DNA of 54,145 nt from Anaerolineae bacterium (GTDB taxonomy: Bacteria; Chloroflexota; Anaerolineae; Aggregatilineales; Phototrophicaceae). The stretch covers positions 21,405 to 75,549 of the forward strand of contig JALHNT010000036.1 of the NCBI GenBank assembly GCA_022843385.1, read 5' to 3'. The notes beneath the pieces were generated by a model. That model searched no databases, was not told the origin of the DNA, and saw only the letters and a program-made list of their open reading frames with translations. Below, piece by piece: positions 24,141 through 32,882 of the stretch; within the stretch, counting starts at the first letter, position 1; each line of letters begins with the position of its first letter. The translations under genes and the position numbers were made by a program.

Positions 24141-25475
24141 TCAGATGGACTGTGTGAGGCGCTGGTAATGGGCGAAGATCGCCCCAACCTCATCATCGAC
24201 CGTCGGCACTGGCGGGATTCCCTGGCGCAGCGCCGGCAGCAACGCGGGTTCATCCAACAGACGCTTAATTTGGATGCGTAGATCGTCAGCACTATTCAGC
24301 TCGAACAGCAGGCCACTCTTGCCGTGTTCGACCAGTTCTGGCATGCTGCCGAGCCGGGTGCAGATAACCGGAACGCCGATCATGTGCGCTTCGAGGATGA
24401 CTGTCGGGCTGTTTTCTACCCAACGTGAGGGGACGATGAGTGCGTCGAACCCGCCCAGCACTTCCCATAATTGATCGGACTGGTACGTGCCACGCCAGCG
24501 GATGGCTTCGATCGGAGTGGTCTTTTGCTTGAGATCCTCGCCAAACTGATCGGCGCCAGCACTACCACCCCACAGGTCCAGCGACACTTTGGCACCTGAC
24601 TCGATCAATGGCAGCACAGCGTCGATAATCAGGTCTACCCCTTTATGTGGCTTGATCTGCCCGACATAGCCCAGGCGCAGCGTTCCGCTGGGGTTCTCGT
24701 GCTGACGCAGAGCAGCAGCGCGCGCCGCAGCACCGGGCGGGCGGATGCCGTAAAGGCCGTAGACCATGTTCGGGTTATCGAAGCCAAACTCCCGATATTT
24801 ATCTATCAGAAAGTGGGACGGACCGATCACTACATCAGCAGCCGCCACTGCCTCTTTGAGATTCTGACGCCGCTGGGCCATGACTTCGGTCTGGCGTGCA
24901 GCAATCGAGGTCGCATCGAAGACTGACCACACCAGCTCCATCACTGGCTCCGGGAGATAGCGTGAGGACAAACGAAAGCGGCGCTGGTCTTCCATCAGGC
25001 AGTGCATACATTTTTCGTCGGTTTCTGGGCCGCTACAGTTTTCGTGGTGAGCCGTGAGCAGATTGAGGCGGAAGCACATAAACCAGAATTCGGTTAAGGT
25101 CAGCACAACCGGTAGACCATGCTCCTTCGCCGCATGGATGACCTGTCCCCCCAGCATGTAGCCACTGATGACGTGTACCACATCATAGGTGTGGGTTTCC
25201 AGCAAGCGACGAAAGGCCTGCCCCACGCGCGCATCATTGTACGAGTTCTGGAAGGGATCAAGCCCGGCTTTGAGATCGTAGTACAGGCGATGAACCGTTA
25301 CCCCATCCTGAATCCGGGTGTCCAGACGCACGTCCGGGTCATCTACTTTTTCGACAGCGAACACATCGACCTGATGTCCATGTGCCACTAGCCACAGGGC
25401 AACCCGTTCGGCAGCACGCTCTGCCCCGGCATAATGGGTGGGTGGGTATCCATGAATGGTGATGAGTATTTTCAT
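24141..25475 (-). CDS. Family-4 glycosyltransferase, paralogue 2
   Basis: A 444-aa GT4 close in sequence to the previous gene: MKILITIHGYPPTHYAGAERAA, VFAVEKVDDPDVRLD, FWFMCFRLNLL and CSGPETDEKC with cysteines at 134, 147, 156 and 159. Donor-site motifs LGYVGQIKPHKGVDLIID and PSRWVENSPTVILEAHMIGVPVI are strong. The start ATG 25475 has GGAAG upstream. It probably shares substrates with paralogue 1 through an ancient tandem duplication. Confidence 0.85.
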   Translation of the reverse strand: MKILITIHGYPPTHYAGAERAAERVALWLVAHGHQVDVFAVEKVDDPDVRLDTRIQDGVTVHRLYYDLKAGLDPFQNSYNDARVGQAFRRLLETHTYDVVHVISGYMLGGQVIHAAKEHGLPVVLTLTEFWFMCFRLNLLTAHHENCSGPETDEKCMHCLMEDQRRFRLSSRYLPEPVMELVWSVFDATSIAARQTEVMAQRRQNLKEAVAAADVVIGPSHFLIDKYREFGFDNPNMVYGLYGIRPPGAAARAAALRQHENPSGTLRLGYVGQIKPHKGVDLIIDAVLPLIESGAKVSLDLWGGSAGADQFGEDLKQKTTPIEAIRWRGTYQSDQLWEVLGGFDALIVPSRWVENSPTVILEAHMIGVPVICTRLGSMPELVEHGKSGLLFELNSADDLRIQIKRLLDEPALLPALRQGIPPVPTVDDEVGAIFAHYQRLTQSI

Positions 25476-25645
25476 GGTGTTTTCTTCCATGACAGAAATT
25501 GACGAGTCGGTATCCGGGCAATCTGGGTGATTATAGCGGTGTTCGGAACAATTCGTGAATTCCGCTACAATTTAGCCATCTGTTAGTCGGATAGATGATA
25601 GTATAGGCCGTTAACCTTGCCTTTAACTGTCAGAGGATATTCACT
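25476..25645. promoter_or_regulatory. Divergent promoter region of the glycan cluster
   Basis: About 170 bp separates the minus-strand GT4 from the plus-strand GT4. A -10-like TACAAT (25566-25571) with TTCGGA (25542-25547) at 18-bp spacing is a possible plus-strand promoter. No obvious operator is seen. Confidence 0.4.
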
Positions 25646-26779
25646 TTGCGGATTGGGATTGATGTTCGTTATCTCTCACACGGCATCCTGGGCGGGGTAC
25701 AGCGCTACACCGCCAACCTGGTGCCGGCGCTCATGGCGAATGGCACAGAGCACGAATTCGTACTGTATGCCGATACCAAGCGCGAGTTTGAACTGAAGCA
25801 GCTTCCGCCCCATGCACGACTGAAGCTCCTGCCCTATTCATCGCCGCTGTCCAGCGCCATCAACGACTGGACGATGGGGCGGGTGCTGGCACAGGATCGG
25901 CTTGACCTGATGCACTATCCGGCCAACTACGGCTTTGTCCCGCCACCAATCCACAACATCATCACCTTGCACGACGAAATTAACATTTTGCCCTGGCGCG
26001 AGATCATCCGCGGGCATCCTAAAAAATTGAGTGTGATGGCGAAGATGACCTATCTGCACCTGTGTTCGCTGCGCAGCCTGAAGCAGGTCGATGCCGTCAT
26101 CACCGTCTCGAATTACTCGCGTGAGAAGATCCTGAAGAACAGCCACCTGCCCGCCGCCAAAGTCCACGCCGTCCTCAGCGGATTGGCACCCGACTTCCGC
26201 CCAGTAACGGACGCGGCGACGCTGGCCGCGGTCAAGCAGCGGCATGGGCTGGAGAAGCCATTCATCCTGGGCGATGTGCTGAAGAATTCAGATAAGACCG
26301 TCGCTGCCTGGGGGCATTTACCAGAGTCGCTGCGCCAGTCGATGCAGATGGTGTTCTTCTGTCGCAACCCACAGCCGCCAGAACACATTCAGGCCGCCAT
26401 CGCCAGCGGTCAGGCAAAGGTGCTGATCCGCCCATCGTCGGATGATCTGCGAGCGCTCTACAGCTCGGCGCGGGCGTTTGTCTTCCCCTCGTGGATCGAG
26501 GGTTTCGGTCTGCCGGTGCTGGAGGCGATGGCCTGTGGTGCGCCGGTGGTCTCGTCGGATCGCGGCTCGATCCCGGAAGTGGCAGGCGAGGCGGCGCTGA
26601 TGTGCGATGTTGATGACATCGCCGGACTGGCGCGGCTGATCGAGCGCGTCCTGACCGATGAGGCCGAAGCAGAACGCCTGCGCAAAGCCGGCTACGAACG
26701 GATCAAGTTGTTCTCGTGGGATCGGGCGGCGAAGGAAGTCCTGCGCATCTACGAAGCCGTCGGCACAAAGCAGGGTTAG
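25646..26779 (+). CDS. Family-4 glycosyltransferase (mannosyltransferase-like), TTG start
   Basis: A 377-aa GT4. It starts MRIGIDVRYLSHGILGGVQRYT, the typical GT4 opening, and carries the donor motif FPSWIEGFGLPVLEAMACGAPVVSSDRGSIPEV with E-x7-E. The first codon is TTG at 25646 with AGAGGA nine nt upstream; no ATG or GTG fits. It belongs to the plus-strand half of the glycan cluster ahead of the flippase and is likely co-transcribed with it. Confidence 0.85.
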   Translation: MRIGIDVRYLSHGILGGVQRYTANLVPALMANGTEHEFVLYADTKREFELKQLPPHARLKLLPYSSPLSSAINDWTMGRVLAQDRLDLMHYPANYGFVPPPIHNIITLHDEINILPWREIIRGHPKKLSVMAKMTYLHLCSLRSLKQVDAVITVSNYSREKILKNSHLPAAKVHAVLSGLAPDFRPVTDAATLAAVKQRHGLEKPFILGDVLKNSDKTVAAWGHLPESLRQSMQMVFFCRNPQPPEHIQAAIASGQAKVLIRPSSDDLRALYSSARAFVFPSWIEGFGLPVLEAMACGAPVVSSDRGSIPEVAGEAALMCDVDDIAGLARLIERVLTDEAEAERLRKAGYERIKLFSWDRAAKEVLRIYEAVGTKQG

Positions 26780-26920
26780 GCGGAACAATTAACGCACCTG
26801 ATTTCGGCTTGTCCTGCAGGTGGGTGTAAGTCCCGTTTGTTTTGAAGACGGTGGTCGGCAACGCCCAAATCCACATAACCATGCAATCGAACACCATCGG
26901 TTGCGCGTCAGGGGGAATTC

Positions 26921-28405
26921 ATGGCAGCAGTACAACGCAGCGCCGGGCGCACCATTGCCCGGAATACGCTTTTTGGCATCCTGGGGACACTGGTGGTCAA
27001 GGTCGCTACCATCTCGTTCCAGGTGTTCGTCATCAATACGCTGGGGCAGAACGAGTACGGGCAGTATGGCACTGTCGCCGCCTGGACCAGCCTGTTCGCC
27101 GTGCTGGGAGATATGGGTATCGCCCGCTACCTCTCACGTGAGATCGCCCGCGACCCGGCCAAAAAAGACGAACTGTTCTGGGATGCGGTGCTGCTGCGCT
27201 TCATCTTCGCCATCGTCTGCACCATCGTGACGGTGGGTGGGGCGCTCATCCTGACCGATTACAACACCGAAATTCGGATCGCCATCGGCATCTTCTGCCT
27301 GACCTATTTCGTCCAGGTGTTGATGGCGCCGCTACAAAGCATCATGACCGGCAACGAGCGTATGGATGCGGTGAACATCCTGAACGTCGTCATGCAACTC
27401 TTATTCATGGCGTTCTCAGTGGCCTTTCTGCTGGCGGGACTAGGCTTTGTCTGGCTGTTTATCGGCGGCCTGATCAACATGCCGATCATCGTGGCAATTC
27501 AGTTCTGGCTGGTGCGCCGCTTGAAGATGCAGCCACCGCGCTTCCGCCTTAACCATGCCATGTGGATGCCCATCATAATGGCGTCGCTGCCGTTTGCCGC
27601 CATCCAGATTTCGCTGTCGTTCGCCTTCCGCGCCGACACGGTGCTGCAAGGGCAGTTCGGTGTGCCGTTCGACGACATTGGCTGGTACTTCGCCGCGTAT
27701 CAGTTGGTGTTCACCATGCTCGGCTTCGTACAGAACTTCACTGAAGCCGTCATGCCGACGCTCTCACGCGAACACGCCGCCAACCCGGAGTCGATCAAAC
27801 CGTGGTACTTCAATGCCTCGCGGGTGATGTTCGCGCTGGGGCTGCCGATTGGCTTCGGCGGGCTGCTCCTCTCGGACAAGATCATCGAGCTGTTGTTCCG
27901 TCCGGAGATTCTACCGGCGGCGGTTCCCCTCGCCATCCTGGTGTGGGACATCCCGTTCGTGATGTATCACGCCTTCTGCGGCAATGTGGCGCAGTCGATG
28001 CAGAAGGAACGCCGTGCTGCGTATATTTATGGTTCGCTCGGCATCTTCAACGTCGGCCTCAACCTGTTCTTCATCCCGCTGTTCGGCGTGATCGGCAGCG
28101 CCTTCACCACGGTGCTGACCGATATGTTCGGTGCGTTGCAGTATTATGTCTTCCTGCGCGATGAACTGGGGCCGGGACTGCAATTCGCCCGCTTCCTGCG
28201 GATTCTGGTCGGCTGTGCTCTGATGGGCATCGTGCTGCTGCTGCTGCGCGATGTCGTCAACGTCCTCCTGCTCATCCCCATCGGCGGGCTGGTGTATCTG
28301 GGATTCGCCTTCGTCTCGGGCGTGTTCAGCCCGGAAGAACGGGAACGGCTGGTCGGTATTGTGACACGCCGGTTAGCCAAACTGCGCCCAGCGTCGGGAT
28401 CATAG
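26921..28405 (+). CDS. Wzx-type polysaccharide flippase
   Basis: A 494-aa membrane protein with about 12-14 helices, MOP-superfamily oligosaccharide flippase. Features: RNTLFGILGTLVVKVATISFQVFVINTLGQNEYGQYG at the N-terminus, with the conserved LGxxxYGxxG, then DMGIARYLSREIAR. AGGGGG precedes ATG 26921. It would move lipid-linked glycan units assembled by the neighbouring glycosyltransferases to the outer face of the membrane. No polymerase (Wzy) was recognised in the window. Confidence 0.85.
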   Translation: MAAVQRSAGRTIARNTLFGILGTLVVKVATISFQVFVINTLGQNEYGQYGTVAAWTSLFAVLGDMGIARYLSREIARDPAKKDELFWDAVLLRFIFAIVCTIVTVGGALILTDYNTEIRIAIGIFCLTYFVQVLMAPLQSIMTGNERMDAVNILNVVMQLLFMAFSVAFLLAGLGFVWLFIGGLINMPIIVAIQFWLVRRLKMQPPRFRLNHAMWMPIIMASLPFAAIQISLSFAFRADTVLQGQFGVPFDDIGWYFAAYQLVFTMLGFVQNFTEAVMPTLSREHAANPESIKPWYFNASRVMFALGLPIGFGGLLLSDKIIELLFRPEILPAAVPLAILVWDIPFVMYHAFCGNVAQSMQKERRAAYIYGSLGIFNVGLNLFFIPLFGVIGSAFTTVLTDMFGALQYYVFLRDELGPGLQFARFLRILVGCALMGIVLLLLRDVVNVLLLIPIGGLVYLGFAFVSGVFSPEERERLVGIVTRRLAKLRPASGS

Positions 28406-29619
28406 AAGAACCGACCACAGAGACGCAGAGAACACAGAGAGGACTCAGAGGTCTTTTCCTCTCAACTTCGCACTCAGCACTTTCAACTGTCTTTGCTGCT
28501 GATTGACCCTACCCCGCTTTGCTGCTGATTTTGCTGATTGGAGCCATCAGCTTTCAGCCATCACTTGATTCACATGATTCGTCAGATTCGTCAGATTCAC
28601 ATCACTCTATTTTTCCATTCACGAATCATGGACATGGGTTTTCCCTCAAGTGTTGCAAAAGTTAGAAATGTTGCAAGTGTTGCAAGTCCATTTTGTGCAA
28701 CTCCGGTTTTGTGTCGTCGTCGTCGTCGGACAGACACAGACAGAAAGACATAAAACCAACACTGAGAACACAGAGAGAGCAAGCCGAGTCTTTCACTTTC
28801 AACTTTGCACTCAGCACTTTCAACTCGAAAAGTCGTCAAAGTCGTCAAAGTCAAAAGTGCATTTCGTGACATTTGGCGTTTGCTCAGTAACGAGTGACGA
28901 GTGACGAGTAATGAGCTTTTCCTCTATCGACTATCGACTGATGACTATCGACTGACGACTTCTTGCCCTCAGCATACGATCATTCGCCGCGTTACGGGTG
29001 AACTTTTGGTAAACTTTTTGGTACGACTTAGCGCGAGACGGTGCTAACCGTTTTACGGCAGCACATAGATTAAGACCGTCGGCAGGAGGTTAGAGGACGG
29101 TTGAGAAAAATCGGGGTTGAGGGAGCGCGTTTGTGAAGTGATGCGAAGTCATGGTCACGCTACCCCAAAAGTTGAAAGTGCTGAGTGCTAAGTTCAAAGT
29201 GAATAGCCTCTGATTCCGCTCTGTGTCCTCTGTGCCTGCCTTGACAATAGGCCGTGCAACCTGGTATCCGCCGCCGAGGGGTTAACCCCTCGGCTACCAA
29301 GAGATGCAAAGCCCACTAAAAGGGGCTGAATACATTCGCTTGTCTTCCAGCGCCTTTAGTGCGCTTACCGATTTCCCGTTAGCTGGGCGGCTTTAGCCCC
29401 CAGCGGCTACCGGTGTGAGCCTATCTTCATCCCTTCGGTCGAATTCGTTTTTCATGCATAGATGCTCTAAAAGTTCAGAGTGCTAAGTTCAAAGTGAATA
29501 GCCGCTGATTCCTCTTTGTGTCCTCTGTGTTCTCTGTGGTTCAATTCTTCGTCTTGTTCTTGACAGTCTCGGCAGGCGGACTATCATCATCGCTGTTGAG
29601 CCACGCAAAGGAGTCCAGC
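28406..29619. repeat. 1.2-kb non-coding region with a four-copy dispersed module and short-word repeats
   Basis: No credible gene. Four copies of a repeat module of about 70-80 bp occur: 28411-28489 and 28756-28825 forward; 29168-29237 and 29470-29542 inverted. Shared core pieces are ACCACAGAG, ACACAGAG, TTCACTTT and CACTCAGCACTTTCAACT (reverse complement in the inverted copies). Between them are short-period runs: ATTCGTCAG (28577-28600), GTTGCAA (28650-28687), (GTC)5 (28713-28727), AAAGTCGTC (28827-28858), GAGTGAC (28887-28915) and CTATCGA (28923-28960). A perfect 20-nt palindrome is at 29274-29293. Confidence 0.75.
29274..29293. repeat. Perfect 20-nt palindrome
   Basis: CCGAGGGGTTAACCCCTCGG, exactly self-complementary; the flanking G29273/C29294 extend it to 22 nt. 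It could be a hairpin or a binding site. There is no U-tract next to it. Confidence 0.6.
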
Positions 29620-31407
29620 ATGTCGTTCCCCATCCCGCAGTTCACCAACGCTGACCGCCACCAACAACTGGCACAGGCCTATCCACGCCTGCGCGACATC
29701 TTCCAGACCTTCATGGAGAAGGGGCGCATACCGGGGTTGGCCTGGGGCGTGGTGGTTGATGGTGAACTGGCGATCATCGAGACGATGGGTGTGCGCTACG
29801 CCGGGCAGGATACGCCGGTGCAGCCGGACACGGTGTTCCGTATCGCGTCAATGACCAAGAGTCTGACGGCGATGGCGATCCTGCGGCTGCGCGATGACGG
29901 GCGGCTGAACCTGGAAAGCCCGGCAGCCGAGTATGTGCCGGAACTGGCGACCCTGCCCTACCCCACCCGTGACTCGGCGCCGATCACGGTGCGGCAACTG
30001 CTGACGATGAGCGTTGGCTTTCCTCAGGACGACCCCTGGGCGGATCGGCAACTGGCGGCCAACCCGGACGATGTGAACCACTGGCTGAAGCAGGGCATCA
30101 GCTTCTCCAATCCGCCGGGGATCACCTTTGAATACTCGAACTTCGGCTATGGCCTGCTGGGGCGCATCATCACCAATGTGTCCGGGATGCCCTATCAGGC
30201 GTATGTGCGGCAGGTGGTTCTGGAACCGCTGGGCATGAGCAGCAGCACCTTCGATGTGACGCAGGTGGAGCCGGCGCGGCTGGCGATGGGACACCGGCTG
30301 GAGGGCGAGGGCTGGGCGGAAGACCCGCCGCTGGCGGATGGCGAGTTTGGTTCGATGGGTGGGTTATTCACGACGATACCGGACTTCGCCCGTTACATGG
30401 CCTTCCTGCTATCGGCCTTCCCGTCGCGCGATGACGATGACCCTGCCCTTCCGGTTCGGCGCAGTTCGGCGCGGGAGATGCAGCAGATCGGGCGGGTGAT
30501 CGGCGTCCAGTCGTGGCGTCCCTCCCCTGATGCAGCGGCGGTGGTTCAGGTGGATGGGTACGGTTATGGCCTGAGCTGCGGCATCGACTCGCGGCTGGGC
30601 TACAGCGTGATGCATGGTGGTGGGCTGCCCGGTTACGGCTCGTTCTACCGCCTGCTGCCGGAGCGCGGCGTGGGTGTGGTGGCATTCGCCAACCTGACCT
30701 ATGCCGGGCCGTATGTGGCGATAGCCGATGCTTTGCTGGTCTTACAGGAGACGGGCGGTCTCACCCCGCGTGTCCTGCCGACGGCTCCGCTACTGACGGC
30801 GACCCGCGATGCGTTAGCGAACCTGTATGAGCGCTGGGATGACGAGGCGGCACAACAGCTTGCCAGCGAGTCGTTCTTTCAGGATATGCCGCTGGCGAAG
30901 CGGCGCGAACAGTTCACCCAACTGCGGAGCGACCTGGGGGCGTGCCAGTCTATCAGCGCGATTGAGCCGCTGAATGCCCTGCGCGGACGCTGGCAAATGA
31001 TCTGTGAACGCGGGCGGGTCGATGTCTTCGCCACCCACTCCCCCACCGTGCCGCCCCGTCTGCAATACCTGACGCTGACCATCGCCCGACCGCTGAGTCA
31101 GGCGATGGTGACGTTGTTGAACGAGCTGATGGCGCTGGCGCGGCAGTGGGATGAGGCGCGTTTCCTGGCGCTGGCCGACCCGACGCTGATCCCGACAGTG
31201 GTCGAAGCGCAGTGGGCAGCGCTGCGAATCCAGTACGGCGCGTTACAGATGGGCGAACCGCTGGAGAGCGACGGCGCGAACACGGCGCGGGTGCGGCTGA
31301 CCGGTGAACGCGGCGGCGTGGACATGCGGCTGGCGCTCGACCCGGAAACCGGGCGGCTGCGCGAGATCACGTTCACCCGCCCGCGTGAGACACAATTCGT
31401 GCCGTGA
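29620..31407 (+). CDS. Serine hydrolase of the beta-lactamase class C/PBP family
   Basis: A 595-aa protein. The catalytic motifs are SxxK at 77-80 (SMTK), YxN at 172-174 (YSN) and HGGG near residue 330 (MHGGGLPGYGSF). The start ATG 29620 has SD AAGGAG; an upstream ATG at 29518 has none and falls in the repeat region. No signal peptide is evident with this start, so it is probably cytoplasmic. The C-terminal 220 residues form a second domain (FFQDMPLAKRREQFTQL...) of unknown role seen in some esterase-like members. Substrate could be an ester, peptide or beta-lactam. Confidence 0.85.
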   Translation: MSFPIPQFTNADRHQQLAQAYPRLRDIFQTFMEKGRIPGLAWGVVVDGELAIIETMGVRYAGQDTPVQPDTVFRIASMTKSLTAMAILRLRDDGRLNLESPAAEYVPELATLPYPTRDSAPITVRQLLTMSVGFPQDDPWADRQLAANPDDVNHWLKQGISFSNPPGITFEYSNFGYGLLGRIITNVSGMPYQAYVRQVVLEPLGMSSSTFDVTQVEPARLAMGHRLEGEGWAEDPPLADGEFGSMGGLFTTIPDFARYMAFLLSAFPSRDDDDPALPVRRSSAREMQQIGRVIGVQSWRPSPDAAAVVQVDGYGYGLSCGIDSRLGYSVMHGGGLPGYGSFYRLLPERGVGVVAFANLTYAGPYVAIADALLVLQETGGLTPRVLPTAPLLTATRDALANLYERWDDEAAQQLASESFFQDMPLAKRREQFTQLRSDLGACQSISAIEPLNALRGRWQMICERGRVDVFATHSPTVPPRLQYLTLTIARPLSQAMVTLLNELMALARQWDEARFLALADPTLIPTVVEAQWAALRIQYGALQMGEPLESDGANTARVRLTGERGGVDMRLALDPETGRLREITFTRPRETQFVP

Positions 31408-31437
31408 GCGATGAGTCGATATTCCCGCTTCTAAATC

Positions 31438-32688
31438 TTATCCATTATTGCAGGAGAACGACCTCGGTCTGCTCTGCCACTGCGCGGGCTTGTAGCTGAC
31501 CTCCGCGACAACCCAGCTTTCCTGCCCATCCCAGAGCGACAGCAGGCGACTCATGCCATCCTCAATTCCGCAGTAGGCCAGATAGCCAGTGGAACTCCAG
31601 GCGTATTCGCCCGTATGGATGTCGAACACGCTTTCGCCATCGGTCGTCTCAACATCCAGATAAAATGACGGTATTCCCGACGCCAGATGAACGGACATAA
31701 TCACGCGCTCCCCATCAGCCAGCCAGCTCGTGGCGTTGTCGCTTGACACCGAAAAGCGGTTGACAACCGCTTGCTGGTTCAGATCCCACAAGACAATCTC
31801 TTTGCCGGTGGTTGCAGGCGGGTCTGGATACAGTGTTATCGAAATAAGGCCATCACTGGTCCAATTGGCATTCGTCGGTTGCAGTTCCGGCGCAACCCGG
31901 ATAAACGAGGCTTCGTCTGGAACGCCATCCCGATACGACACGCCGTCCCAGACATAGGTAATGATCTCGTCCCGCTGGGCTGAACTGAATAACAACTGCC
32001 CTTTGTGGTTCCAGACCACCCATCCATCCCAGGCTCCAGGATTGTAAATCAGGTTGGCGGTCGTCTTGCCATCCCAGACATATGTTTCGTCTGGTAGGTC
32101 ACGATTTGTCCATCCATGTGTCACAGTGAAGGCCAGCCTTCCATCCCGGCTCCAGTTGACCGAGAACCACTCTGCGCTATCCAGTGGCTCATCCGGCATG
32201 ATGTTGATATGGGTTTCACCATCCCACACATAAAGGCTGGCATCTCCCGATTGTTCCTGATATTCGATGTAAGCCAGATACTTCCCGTCCGGACTCCAGG
32301 ATGCGGGGTAGTTATTCACAGCCCGATTCTGGGTGATGTTGATCGGCTCACTCTCTGGTATTCCAGGATCAAAAACGTAAATGTCAGTGTCCAGTCTATC
32401 CAGTCGTTTGTAGGCCACCCGACCATCCTGACTTAACTCAAAATCGCTGACATCCTCCAGCAGGAGCGTTTCCGAACGATTCTGTGGGTCATAGAGCATC
32501 AGGCGATCATCTTGTGACACATAGGCAAGCTTGTCACGCTCATCGCCTGCCGCATACAATGGGGGCGACTCTTCGCTACGGACGCGAGGAAGAACAACAA
32601 AGGCGGTCAGGACGACCCCGAAAACCATCACGAGCAGAAGTCTTGAGTTCAGCGGACGAAATCGGCTCACCTCAAAGGACGGGTTCAT
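31438..32688 (-). CDS. Membrane-anchored TolB-like (PD40) beta-propeller protein
   Basis: A 416-aa protein with an N-terminal anchor helix (LLLVMVFGVVLTAFVVLP) and a repetitive domain. Repeats have the pattern SWSPDGKYLAYIEY, NWSRDGRLAFTVTH, NHKGQLLFSS, NWTSDGLISITL and so on, typical of WD40/PD40-type TolB propellers. VYVWDG and similar strings recur. It is probably on the outer face of the membrane and binds an unknown partner. GAGGTGAT precedes ATG 32688. Confidence 0.75.
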   Translation of the reverse strand: MNPSFEVSRFRPLNSRLLLVMVFGVVLTAFVVLPRVRSEESPPLYAAGDERDKLAYVSQDDRLMLYDPQNRSETLLLEDVSDFELSQDGRVAYKRLDRLDTDIYVFDPGIPESEPINITQNRAVNNYPASWSPDGKYLAYIEYQEQSGDASLYVWDGETHINIMPDEPLDSAEWFSVNWSRDGRLAFTVTHGWTNRDLPDETYVWDGKTTANLIYNPGAWDGWVVWNHKGQLLFSSAQRDEIITYVWDGVSYRDGVPDEASFIRVAPELQPTNANWTSDGLISITLYPDPPATTGKEIVLWDLNQQAVVNRFSVSSDNATSWLADGERVIMSVHLASGIPSFYLDVETTDGESVFDIHTGEYAWSSTGYLAYCGIEDGMSRLLSLWDGQESWVVAEVSYKPAQWQSRPRSFSCNNG

Positions 32689-32882
32689 CTCGTCATCACC
32701 TCATCACTATTGGAACAACGCCTTGTGCGAGGCATTGCTTTTCATCGCCTATCATACCATGCCACAATTCACCCCGGCGGTTCTGCGTGAAACGCTGTTC
32801 GTGCTGTGATGATGGACAATGCTGCGGCGTTCGGTGGAGGCGCAGACCGGCGCGCCCCCACCCTCTCGGACTGAAGGATGTG

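Noticed and set aside
26780..26920. Possible structured RNA between GT4 and flippase
   Set aside because: The short stretch GTGTAAGTCCCG loosely recalls group II intron sequence, but no consistent fold or conserved motif was found.
28411..29542. Possible CRISPR array
   Set aside because: The repeat copies are 70-80 bp, differ in sequence, occur in both orientations and are unevenly spaced with no spacer-like units or cas genes.
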